Part shown: positions 43,056-51,116 of the stretch, piece after piece
How positions within the stretch are numbered: the first letter of the stretch is position 1
How the letters are laid out: each line of letters starts with the position of its first letter
From: Anaerococcus rubeinfantis
Lineage (GTDB): Bacteria > Bacillota > Clostridia > Tissierellales > Peptoniphilaceae
Direction of reading: 5' to 3'
Length of the DNA stretch: 64,000 nucleotides
Assembly (NCBI RefSeq): GCF_001487145.1
Contig: NZ_LN913015.1
Coordinates: 62,001 to 126,000, forward strand
Translations under genes and position numbers: made by a program
Notes under the pieces: generated by a model
What the model was told of the DNA's origin: nothing
Databases searched by the model: none
Seen by the model: the letters and a program-made list of their open reading frames with translations, nothing else

Positions 43056-44193
43056 TTATCCTACCCTTTTTTATTGCTTCTTCATAAAGATTTACGCAAT
43101 TTTCTCCAAAAGAATCAATAGAAAAATTCTCAAGAGCATAAGCTCTTGCATTTTTTGAAAGCTCTTCTCTTTTTTTTCTGTCAGAAAAAATAATTTCTAA
43201 ATCTTTTTTAAAATCATAAAAATCTTCATATTGGTAGCCGTTAAAATCATTAATTATTACATCATTTAAGCACAGGTCTTTCCTACAAATTGCCAAAGTC
43301 CCGTTGCTCATAGCCTCATAATAAGTAAGCCCTTGAGTTTCAGACTGACTTGCAGAAACAAAAGCATCCGCCATCCTGTAATAATTATTTACTTCCTTGG
43401 GCCTGACCATACCTGTAAAATGAATTTTTTTACCAGTTTTCTTGCCATAAGATTTTAGATTTTTCAAATAAGGACCACCGCCAACAAGGATAAATTTTAG
43501 TTTTTCCATATCAAGCCTGTTGTAAAAATCTATCAGTTCCTCAATATTTTTCTCCTCAGCGAGTCTTCCCAAATACAAAATAATTTTATCATTTTCATCA
43601 AAGCCATAATAATCTCTTAATTTATATTTATCATCAAGTTTTTCTGGCATTTCAATTCCAGTTGGAATTATTTTTATTTTTTCATCTTCAATATCATAAG
43701 ATTTTAAAATTTCCATAGTTTTTTTGCTAGGTCCAATTATCATATCAACCCTATCAGCAATCGCCTTAGAAAAAACAGAAATTACTTTTTTGCCAACTTT
43801 TTTTGATGGAGAAAAATAATGAGTATAATCTTCATAAATTGTATGATAGGTGTGGATTAAGGGACAAGATGCTTTTTTGGCAATTTTTGTCGCCATCATA
43901 AAAGTAGAAAATTCACATTGAGAATGAACAATATCTGGTTTCCAATTTTTTATTTCCTTTATATATTTATTTCTTAAAGTTGCAGAAATTCTTGCCTCAG
44001 GATAAATTTTTCCAGCACCAAGACTTCCTATATAATAAACATTTCCTTTTTTATAACTTTCAGTAGAATTTGAAAGAGTCAAAACCCTCACATCAAATCC
44101 ATTTTTTTCAAGATATGATTTTAAATTTAAAATTGATCTTACTACACCATTTACGACAGGATAATACCAGTCAGATGTAATTAAAATTTTCAC
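43036..44193 (-). CDS. GT4-family glycosyltransferase (monoglucosyl-diacylglycerol synthase-like)
   Basis: A 385-residue GT-B enzyme. The N-terminus ITSDWYYPVVNGVVRSILNLKSYL (residues 4-27) with VHSQCEFSTFMMATKIAKK near 90-108 and HTYHTIYEDYTHYF near 115-128 is typical of alpha-monoglucosyldiacylglycerol synthases; the donor site SASQSETQGLTYYEAMSNG carries E-x7-E near 296-304. It would start glycolipid and lipoteichoic acid anchor synthesis. The start is GTG after AGAGGTGATT. Confidence 0.85.
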   Translation of the reverse strand: MKILITSDWYYPVVNGVVRSILNLKSYLEKNGFDVRVLTLSNSTESYKKGNVYYIGSLGAGKIYPEARISATLRNKYIKEIKNWKPDIVHSQCEFSTFMMATKIAKKASCPLIHTYHTIYEDYTHYFSPSKKVGKKVISVFSKAIADRVDMIIGPSKKTMEILKSYDIEDEKIKIIPTGIEMPEKLDDKYKLRDYYGFDENDKIILYLGRLAEEKNIEELIDFYNRLDMEKLKFILVGGGPYLKNLKSYGKKTGKKIHFTGMVRPKEVNNYYRMADAFVSASQSETQGLTYYEAMSNGTLAICRKDLCLNDVIINDFNGYQYEDFYDFKKDLEIIFSDRKKREELSKNARAYALENFSIDSFGENCVNLYEEAIKKGRINENSYI

Positions 44194-44335
44194 ACAATCA
44201 CCTCTTTTGCTAACTTAACTTTCTTTATTATAAACCTAAAAAGTCTACTAATATTGTATGCAAAAAGTAAATATTTTTCAATTTATGTCAATTGGGGTAT
44301 ATTTTATCTAAGCTATTAAAAGAAAGGGTGATAAT

Positions 44336-44707
44336 TTGGGAAATTTAATAGTTGGTGATGTACTTTTATTATTCTTTTCAATTTATGTAGGAATATTTTT
44401 CAAAAAATTTCACACAGACTATCCAAAAATGAGAGTAGGTTTTCACATTTGGGAAGTTTGTTACAATAAAGAATGCTGGGAATACGGAAATAATTTTGCA
44501 GGAAATCTTTCAATAATTCTTGGAATAATTTTATTTGGTATAATTTATCCCATAATTTTATATTTCAAAATAAAAAGAAATATATGCGTAATCCTTCTAA
44601 TTCTTTTTACCATCCTTTATTTTATCCTTTTATTTACAATTTTAAGATATCATATGAGAAAAAAATTTAATTTAAAAGATGAAAAAGATGATGAAGATAA
44701 AAAATAA
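44336..44707 (+). CDS. SdpI-like small membrane protein
   Basis: A 123-residue protein with three or four transmembrane segments (residues 3-22, 54-76, 82-105) and a Lys/Asp-rich tail. KMRVGFHIWEVCYNKECWEYGNNFAGNL near 31-58 resembles the SdpI/YfhL motif (GxRT...Wxx(A/G)NxxAG). SdpI proteins give immunity to a killing peptide in Bacillus. The likeness is partial and no toxin gene is nearby. The start is TTG after AAAGGGTGAT. Confidence 0.5.
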   Translation: MGNLIVGDVLLLFFSIYVGIFFKKFHTDYPKMRVGFHIWEVCYNKECWEYGNNFAGNLSIILGIILFGIIYPIILYFKIKRNICVILLILFTILYFILLFTILRYHMRKKFNLKDEKDDEDKK

Positions 44708-45011
44708 AGCTATTTTACTTTTGTAAAATAGCCAAGAATGTCGACAAACTCAATTTACACACATTTCGAGCGAACGTAGTGAGTCGAGAAATCTCATGAG
44801 ATCTCTCCATGCGTTCGTTTCACTCACACTAAAACACGTTTGTTTTACAAACTTTTTCGTGTTATCACACTTGTTTTAGGGATGATTGTGCCAAATCAAG
44901 GCACAATCATCTAATCGAGATGGGTCAGAGATTAATTTAATTCTAATTACTAATTATTTTTTATAATTAGACTTTGTCTACGCTCTGAGCTATTTACTTT
45001 TGTAAAATAGC
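44708..45011. mobile_element. Palindromic element, long copy, between duplicated terminator hairpins
   Basis: Element body 44733-44987 (255 bp). Right end is the complement of CAGAGCGTAGACAAAGT; left end is CAAGAATGTCGACAAACT. It contains CTCGACTCACTACGTTCG-type inner repeats and an extra CTAAAAC...GTTTTAG module. It is flanked by AGCTATTTTACTTTTGTAAAATAGC (44708-44732) and the same sequence with one T missing (44988-45011), each a terminator hairpin. The left hairpin has its T-tract on the minus strand and the right one on the plus strand, so transcripts of both convergent genes run through the element before stopping. No ORF is present. Confidence 0.75.
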
Positions 45012-45029
45012 TTTTTATTTTTAAAAAAT

Positions 45030-45911
45030 TTAATCTTCTTCTTTATCTATATATTTTCTTTTTAATCTTATAGCTGATGGGCAAGCTGCAACTCCACCTT
45101 CGCCTGTTTCTCTTAGGCTTGCTGGAAGAGCATCTCCAACTTCTTTTAAAGCTTCTACCGCTTCATCAAATGTTACCAAAACTTTTACTCCTGCAATAGC
45201 CATATCAGCTGCAGAAAGTGCGTTTATAACTCCTGATGCATTTCTAATATTGCAAGGAAATTCTACCATTCCTCCGATTGGATCGCACACAAGACCCATG
45301 ATTGATAAAAGTGCAATTGAAGCTGCATCTTCCATAACGTCAATATCACATCCTCTTAAATAACAAATTGCCGCTGCACACATGGCTGCTGCAGAACCAC
45401 ACTCAGCTTGGCATCCGCCCTCAGCTCCCGCAAAAGTTGCATTGTCAGCAATAATTTGTCCAAATTCTGTAGCAACAAGCATGGCTTTTATCAATTCTTC
45501 ATCAGAATAACCATATTTTTCGCGCATAGCCATTAAACTTGCTGGAACAATTCCTGCAGATCCTGCTGTTGGGCTTGCTACGATTTTTCCCATTGAAGCA
45601 TTAACTTCTGATGTAGAAAAAGCCATAGCCATAGCCTTTGTTGGCAAATCTCCCATTATTGTATCTTCTGATAGAAAATAATTGTTCATTGATTTTGCAT
45701 TTCCACCAGTCATTTTTGTCATTGACATTAATTTTTTATCGAGTGCTTTTTGTGAAGAATCTTTCATAACATCAAGAGATTTTTGTAATAAGGCAAAAAC
45801 TTCTTCTTTTGATTTTTTTGTAAGTTCCATTTCATCTTCAAGAGCAAGCTCCCAAACTTCCTTGTTTTCTTCTTTTAATCTATTTTTAATATATTCCATT
45901 GTTGTTTTCAT
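45030..45911 (-). CDS. sdaAA: L-serine dehydratase alpha subunit
   Basis: Iron-sulfur enzyme converting L-serine to pyruvate and ammonia, the alpha subunit of the two-gene Gram-positive type. Cysteine ligands for the 4Fe-4S cluster are in EGGCQAECGSAAAM near 165-178, CDPIGGMVEFPCNIRN near 209-224 and VAACPSAIRLKRKY near the C-terminus. The substrate-side GKIVASPTAGSAGIVPASL lies near 107-125. 293 residues. Downstream of and coupled to sdaAB. Confidence 0.96.
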   Translation of the reverse strand: MKTTMEYIKNRLKEENKEVWELALEDEMELTKKSKEEVFALLQKSLDVMKDSSQKALDKKLMSMTKMTGGNAKSMNNYFLSEDTIMGDLPTKAMAMAFSTSEVNASMGKIVASPTAGSAGIVPASLMAMREKYGYSDEELIKAMLVATEFGQIIADNATFAGAEGGCQAECGSAAAMCAAAICYLRGCDIDVMEDAASIALLSIMGLVCDPIGGMVEFPCNIRNASGVINALSAADMAIAGVKVLVTFDEAVEALKEVGDALPASLRETGEGGVAACPSAIRLKRKYIDKEED

Positions 45912-45914
45912 AAA

Positions 45915-46571
45915 TTACCCCAAATATTTTATAAAGTCAAAATTCTTTCCAGCTTCAATTTCCTTGTAAACTTCTTCTTCCAAATCTTGGTCTAATTCTA
46001 CAATTAGCATAATTGTGTTGCCCTTGTTTATAGTTTTCATATTTTTAATATTATAATTGTGGTCAAACAAAACATTTGAAATAAAAGCTATCATCCCTTT
46101 TTGTTCAGGATAGGTGCAAATAATTGTAGGATTTTTTCCGTTATATTCTACTTCATTATCCATTATTTGATTTACCATTATATTTCCACCACCAATTGAA
46201 GATCCTCTCAATTTAAAATCGTGGCCGTCTGGATAGTGAAGAACAATTTTTACTGTATTTGGATGAACATCTCCCATATCTTGTGGAATAAAATTATAAG
46301 AAATTCCCGCTTCATCTGCTATTTTAAATGAATCTCTCAATCTTTCATCTTCTGGACCAAAGCCCAAAATTCCTCCGACCAAAGCCCTATCTGTTCCGTG
46401 ACCTTGATAAGTTTTTTCAAATGATCCGTGCAAATAAAAATCTACTTTTGTAAATCCTTCTCCACCCAAATCTCTTGCGATTTTTGCAATTCTGTTTGCT
46501 CCTGCAGTGTGGGATGATGATGGGCCAATCATTACAGGCCCAATAATATCAAATACTGATAAATTTGCCAT
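45915..46571 (-). CDS. sdaAB: L-serine dehydratase beta subunit
   Basis: 218 residues: N-terminal domain with IGPVMIGPSSSHTAGANRIAKIARDLGG (residues 9-36), HGSFEKTYQGHGTDRALVGGILG near 48-70, and a C-terminal ACT domain (about 145-215), which in this class senses or binds serine. Partner of SdaAA, four bases downstream. The start overlaps the end of the HAD phosphatase gene. Confidence 0.96.
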   Translation of the reverse strand: MANLSVFDIIGPVMIGPSSSHTAGANRIAKIARDLGGEGFTKVDFYLHGSFEKTYQGHGTDRALVGGILGFGPEDERLRDSFKIADEAGISYNFIPQDMGDVHPNTVKIVLHYPDGHDFKLRGSSIGGGNIMVNQIMDNEVEYNGKNPTIICTYPEQKGMIAFISNVLFDHNYNIKNMKTINKGNTIMLIVELDQDLEEEVYKEIEAGKNFDFIKYLG

Positions 46572-47218
46572 TATACTCTCCTTATTTTTGAAATTTCTTC
46601 TGGACTATCTATTATAAGATTTGGCTTTAAATTTTCAAGAATTTTTCTTTCCCTAAAACCCCAAGCACACCCTACAGTAAATACTCCCGCATTTTTACCG
46701 CACTTCATGTCGACTTCGCTATCTCCAAAATAAAAAATATCCGAATAATCGACTCCAAATCTTTCTTTTATTATATACATACCCTCAGGTGAAGGCTTTC
46801 TTTCTACATCTTCTCTGTATCCTAAAATAAAATCAAAATAGCCTTCTCCAAAAATCTCCCCTATAACTTTTTTGCAAGTAGAATCTGGTTTGTTTGAAAA
46901 AGCAACCAAAATTTCGCCTCTATTTTTAATTTTTTCAAGCTCTTCTACTATTCCATCGTAGGGTCTTGTAAGATAAGTTGGATTGTCATCGTATCTTTTG
47001 TTATAAAAATTTAAAATTTTTTCTCTTTTTTGAGATTTTTCAAATCCAATATAATCAAGAGTTTTTTCAATCAAAACTTTTGGGCCGTTTCCTACAAATT
47101 CCCTAATTTTTTCTGTGGGAACTTGGCTAAGACCAAATTTTTTTAAAGTTTGGTTTATATTATATGATATGGAATCAATTGTATATAAAAGAGTTCCATC
47201 TATATCAAAAATATACAT
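46571..47218 (-). CDS. HAD-family phosphatase (Gph/PpaX-like)
   Basis: A 215-residue haloacid dehalogenase phosphatase with a helical cap. Motif I YIFDIDGTLLYT at residues 2-13, motif II VAFSNKP near 98-104, Lys in YREDVERKPSPEGM near 136-149, and motif IV FYFGDSEVDMKCGKNAG near 163-179. Family members hydrolyse phosphoglycolate or pyrophosphate; the substrate is open. Leads the sdaAB-sdaAA operon. Confidence 0.9.
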   Translation of the reverse strand: MYIFDIDGTLLYTIDSISYNINQTLKKFGLSQVPTEKIREFVGNGPKVLIEKTLDYIGFEKSQKREKILNFYNKRYDDNPTYLTRPYDGIVEELEKIKNRGEILVAFSNKPDSTCKKVIGEIFGEGYFDFILGYREDVERKPSPEGMYIIKERFGVDYSDIFYFGDSEVDMKCGKNAGVFTVGCAWGFRERKILENLKPNLIIDSPEEISKIRRV

Positions 47219-47260
47219 TTATATTCTCCTTTTCTTGCTAGCTTTTGCCAAACCATTATT

Positions 47261-47286
47261 ACTATACCTCTTATAAGTGGTATAAT
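47261..47286. promoter_or_regulatory. Overlapping divergent promoters of pncB and the HAD-sdaA operon
   Basis: TGGTATAAT (TATAAT at 47281-47286) is an extended -10 toward pncB. On the other strand GGTATAGT (TATAGT complement at 47261-47266) is an extended -10 toward the HAD gene. The two share an inverted repeat TATACC/GGTATA. -35 elements are poor. Confidence 0.4.
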
Positions 47287-47326
47287 AAAAACAATATGTG
47301 AAACAAAAAACAAAAGGAAGGAAAAT

Positions 47327-48769
47327 ATGCAAACAAGAAGAAATTTATCCATGCTCAGTGATTTTTATGAATTCACCATGGCCTATGGATATTTTGAAAG
47401 TGGAATGAAAGATACGATTGCAGTTTTTGATGCATTTTATAGAAAAAATCCTGATGAGGGAGGATTTTCAATTTTTTCTGGCTTAGATGATATTATTGAT
47501 TATGTAGAAAATATTCATTTTGACGAGGAAGATATTGAATATTTTAGAAAAAATACAAAATTTTCAGAAGAATTTTTAACTTATTTAAAAAATTTTAAAT
47601 TTACAGGAGATATTTGGGCTTTTCCAGAAGGATCAGCAATGTTTCCATCTGAACCGATTGTTACTGTAAGAGCTCCAATAATTGAAGCACAAATTTTAGA
47701 AACTTATTTGCTTCTATCTTTAAATTATGGATCTTTGGTTGCTACAAAAACAAACAGAATTGTAAGGGCTGCAAAGGGAAGAACTGTAATGGAATTTGGG
47801 GCAAGACGTGCTCAAGGACCTGATGCTTCTGTAAAAGGAGCAAGATCTGCCTTTATAGCTGGAGCTCCAATCACATCAAATACTCTTTCAAGTCAAATGT
47901 ATGCTTATCCTGCTGGAGGAACTATGGCACATTCCTGGGTTCAATCATTTGATTCAGAATATGAGGCATTTTTGGCTTACGCAAAATTATATCCAGATAA
48001 CTGCATTTTATTAATTGATACCTATGATGTTCTAAAACAAGGTTTGCCAAATGCTATGAAAGTTTTCAAAGAAGTTTTAGATCCTTTGGGAATTTCTGGA
48101 GGAGTTAGGATAGATTCAGGAGATATTGCCTACCTATCAAAAGAATGTAGAAAAATTTTGGATGAAAATGGATACAAAGATGCAAAAATTGTTGCAAGCA
48201 ATTCTCTAGATGAATACAAAATAGAATCCCTTCTACAACAAGGAGCAGAAATTGATTCATTTGGAATCGGCGAGAGATTAATAACAGCAAAATCTGATCC
48301 TGTTTTTGGTGGGGTTTATAAACTTGTTGAAATTGAGGATGAAAAAGGCAAAACCGCAAAAATAAAAGTATCAGAAAATGTAGAAAAAATCACAACACCA
48401 GGTTTAAAAGAAGTTTACAGATTGTACGACAAAAAAACCGGCAAGGCAGAAGCTGATTATATAACTTTAAAAGAAGAAGTTGTTGATGAAAATAAACCAC
48501 TTGTAATTTTTGATCCACACTTTACATGGAAGATGAAAAGAATGGAAAATTATGAACTTAGAAAAATGCAAGTTCCAATTTTTGAAAACGGAAAAAAAGT
48601 TTATAATTCTCCAAAAATCGAAGAAATAAACGAATATTGCAAGTCTGAAGTGAAATCCTTGTGGGATGAGGTAAAAAGATTTGACCAACCTCACAATTAT
48701 TACGTCGATCTTTCTCACGATTTGTGGAATTTAAAACAAAACCTAATAATGAAGGCTATGAGCAAATAA
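47327..48769 (+). CDS. pncB: Nicotinate phosphoribosyltransferase
   Basis: First step of NAD salvage from nicotinic acid. 480 residues. Signatures: LSDFYEFTMAYGYFESG near 10-26 at the N-terminus, FGARRAQGPDASVKGARSAFIAGA near 163-186 (with an Ala-Arg-Arg motif), GTMAHSWVQSF near 204-214 containing the phosphorylated His, and the phosphoribosyl-binding SGGVRIDSGDIAYLSKE near 252-268. AAAGGAAGGAAA before the ATG. Followed by an overlapping SDR gene. Confidence 0.95.
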   Translation: MQTRRNLSMLSDFYEFTMAYGYFESGMKDTIAVFDAFYRKNPDEGGFSIFSGLDDIIDYVENIHFDEEDIEYFRKNTKFSEEFLTYLKNFKFTGDIWAFPEGSAMFPSEPIVTVRAPIIEAQILETYLLLSLNYGSLVATKTNRIVRAAKGRTVMEFGARRAQGPDASVKGARSAFIAGAPITSNTLSSQMYAYPAGGTMAHSWVQSFDSEYEAFLAYAKLYPDNCILLIDTYDVLKQGLPNAMKVFKEVLDPLGISGGVRIDSGDIAYLSKECRKILDENGYKDAKIVASNSLDEYKIESLLQQGAEIDSFGIGERLITAKSDPVFGGVYKLVEIEDEKGKTAKIKVSENVEKITTPGLKEVYRLYDKKTGKAEADYITLKEEVVDENKPLVIFDPHFTWKMKRMENYELRKMQVPIFENGKKVYNSPKIEEINEYCKSEVKSLWDEVKRFDQPHNYYVDLSHDLWNLKQNLIMKAMSK

Positions 48770-49512
48770 TGATAGCCATAATTACTGGAGCAAGTTCAGG
48801 CATTGGCTATGAATTTGCAAGGCAAATTGACAAAAAAAATTATGAAGAAATTTGGCTAATCGGAAGAAGAGCCGAAAAACTTCAAAATTTATCAGAAAAA
48901 TTACAAACAAGGGCAAGAATATTTGCCCTTGATTTGTGTGAGGAAAAATCTTTTGAAATTTTAAAAAAAGAATTAGAAAATTCAAATAAAAAAATAGGAC
49001 TTCTAATAAATTCAGCAGGCATGGGAGAAAGTGATTATTTTAAAAACACAAGTTTTGATAAAGATATGAAAACTTTGGACTTAAATATAAAAGCCCTTAC
49101 AGCAATGACAAAAATTTCCCTAGATTTTTTCCAAAAAGACGGAACAATTTTAAACATAGCCTCATCAGCAGCCTTCATTCCACAAGCAAAATTCGCCCTT
49201 TATGCTGCAAGTAAGTCTTATGTATTATCATTTTCAAGGGCTATAAGACGCGAATTTAAAGATATAAAAATTTCAGTTTTATGCCCAAACAGGGTAGAAA
49301 CAGAATTTTTAAAAAAATCAAACAATAATTCGTCTGGAATTAAAAATTTAGGAAATGAAAAGCTAGAAAAAATGGTAGGAAAAGCCATAAAAAAAATGGG
49401 CAAAAAAGACCTAATAACCACCCACCCAAGCGCAAAAATTTTATTAATAATTTCAAAAATCCTCCCCCATTCTTTTATAATGTGGGTTGAGAAAATCTTC
49501 GGGATGTATTAA
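48769..49512 (+). CDS. Short-chain dehydrogenase/reductase
   Basis: A 247-residue classical SDR. Cofactor loop TGASSGIGYEFARQ at residues 6-19 (the downstream WLIGRR stretch favours NADPH), NSAGMGES (NNAG-like) near 78-85, and active-site IASSAAF...YAASKSY with Ser, Tyr and Lys near 130-150. I take the ATG overlapping the pncB stop (TAATG) as start, reading MIAIITGASSG. Substrate unknown; the C-terminal WVEKIFGMY is hydrophobic. Confidence 0.9.
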   Translation: MIAIITGASSGIGYEFARQIDKKNYEEIWLIGRRAEKLQNLSEKLQTRARIFALDLCEEKSFEILKKELENSNKKIGLLINSAGMGESDYFKNTSFDKDMKTLDLNIKALTAMTKISLDFFQKDGTILNIASSAAFIPQAKFALYAASKSYVLSFSRAIRREFKDIKISVLCPNRVETEFLKKSNNNSSGIKNLGNEKLEKMVGKAIKKMGKKDLITTHPSAKILLIISKILPHSFIMWVEKIFGMY

Positions 49513-49535
49513 ATAAAAAATAATTAAAAACAAAA

Positions 49536-49741
49536 AGAGCCAAAAAGGCTCTCAGAGCGTAGACAAAGTCTAATTATTAAGAATTATTAGTAATTTAGAA
49601 TTAGATTAAGATCTAACCCATCTCGACTAAGTGAGTGAAACGAACGCATGGAGAGATCTCATGAGATTTCTCGACTCACTACGTTCGCTCGAAATGGGAA
49701 AATTTTTAGTTTGTCAACAGACTGAGAGCCTTCAAGGCTCT
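49536..49741. mobile_element. Palindromic element, short copy, with 17-bp terminator duplication
   Basis: Element body 49553-49724 (172 bp): begins CAGAGCGTAGACAAAGTC, ends with the complement of CAGTCTGTTGACAAACT. Flanks AGAGCCAAAAAGGCTCT (49536-49552) and AGAGCCTTCAAGGCTCT (49725-49741) are the same hairpin with three loop changes. The right hairpin is followed by TTTATTTT on the plus strand; the left one by T-rich sequence on the minus strand. Thus the SDR and radA transcripts both cross the element before terminating. It lacks the about 80-bp module of the 44.7 and 56.2 kb copies. Confidence 0.8.
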
Positions 49742-49742
49742 T

Positions 49743-51116
49743 TTATTTTCCAAAAACATCAGAAATTACTTCTTTTATATTTTTCATCTCTTTTATTTCT
49801 AGATTTTTGTATTCTTTTTTATCTATTTGAGATTTTCCTATGTAGGCTTTTTTGTAGCCTAATCTTTCAAGCTCTTTTAGTCTGGATTTTATTTGTGGAA
49901 CTTTTTTCAGCTCTCCTGTTAGGCCCACTTCTGCTATAAAAACTGTTTTATTGTCGACTGGTTTTTTTAAATACGATGAGGCGATTGAAATCATTATGGC
50001 AAGATTTACTGATTGCTCTCTCATTTTAAGTCCACCTGTTGCTTTTATTATTACATTTTCATCAAATAAATTTATTCCAGCTCTTTCTTGTAAAATAGAA
50101 ATTAAGGTATTTAAATCATCTTTTCTTAAGCTATCTCCAATTCTTTGAGGATAAGGCATAAATGATTTTGAGACCAAAGATTCTATTTCAATTTCCAAAA
50201 GCCTACTGCCTTCTTTCATCACAGAAATTGCCGATCCCTCGATTCCTGAATCTCTTTCTGTAATAAAATATTCTGATGGATTTGTAATTTCGATTAGGCC
50301 CTCTTCTTGCATAGAAAATAATCCAACTTCTCCTGTTGGACCAAACCTATTTTTTGTGCTTGTCAAAAGTCTCAAATCATCTTCGCTTTCTCCATCCAAA
50401 ACTAAAACCGTATCAACCAAATGCTCCAAGGTTCTAAGCCCTGCCATCTCTCCCGATTTATTCATATGGCCTACCATAATAAAGGCCCTTTTTTTATCAG
50501 GATTTTTGGCAAGTTCGACACATTTATTTGCACATTCAATGGTTTGAGTAGGAGATCCTTGCTTGTTATCAAATTCGTTTAAGGCAAAAGTTTGGATCGA
50601 ATCTAAAATTATTATATCTGCATCTTTTTTCTTTATTTCAATTTCTGCAAGATCCATTGAATTTGTTGATAAAATCCAAATATTTTGGGAAATTTCTCCA
50701 ATAATCCTATCAGCTCTCGCCTTAATTTGAGATTCACTTTCTTCGCCAGAAACATACATAACTTTAAATCCATCTTTGGCATAAGACGAAGATAATTGTA
50801 AAAGCAGAGTTGATTTTCCAGCTCCTGGTCTTGCCGTTAAAATTGAAACTGAATCTTTTACAAGTCCGCCGCCTATTGCCCTATCAAATTCTTCAAAAGA
50901 TGATTTTATTCTCTCGGACTCATCAAGTTTTATTTCTTTTAATAATCTTGCTTGGTTTTCAAAATCAAGGGAAATGGAATTTTTTGATGAAGATTCTTTT
51001 TTTATGGTTTTTTCAATCAAAGTTCCCCATTTCCCACATTCTGGGCATTGGCCCGCCCAAACATTTTGAACATGGCCACAATTTTTACATTCAAAAGCTC
51101 TTTTAAGCTTTGCCAT
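49743..51116 (-). CDS. radA: DNA repair protein RadA
   Basis: RecA-like helicase for recombination intermediates, 457 residues. Zinc finger CKNCGHVQNVWAGQCPEC at 10-27; Walker A ILTARPGAGKSTLLLQL near 93-109; KNRFGPTGEVGLFSM near 251-265, the RadA-specific motif; and a C-terminal Lon-protease-like domain (GITGGLKMREQSVNLAIMISIASSYLKKP). The start MAKLKRAFECKN is taken with GGTGAG ahead; it overlaps the end of the glutamate-cysteine ligase gene. Confidence 0.96.
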   Translation of the reverse strand: MAKLKRAFECKNCGHVQNVWAGQCPECGKWGTLIEKTIKKESSSKNSISLDFENQARLLKEIKLDESERIKSSFEEFDRAIGGGLVKDSVSILTARPGAGKSTLLLQLSSSYAKDGFKVMYVSGEESESQIKARADRIIGEISQNIWILSTNSMDLAEIEIKKKDADIIILDSIQTFALNEFDNKQGSPTQTIECANKCVELAKNPDKKRAFIMVGHMNKSGEMAGLRTLEHLVDTVLVLDGESEDDLRLLTSTKNRFGPTGEVGLFSMQEEGLIEITNPSEYFITERDSGIEGSAISVMKEGSRLLEIEIESLVSKSFMPYPQRIGDSLRKDDLNTLISILQERAGINLFDENVIIKATGGLKMREQSVNLAIMISIASSYLKKPVDNKTVFIAEVGLTGELKKVPQIKSRLKELERLGYKKAYIGKSQIDKKEYKNLEIKEMKNIKEVISDVFGK

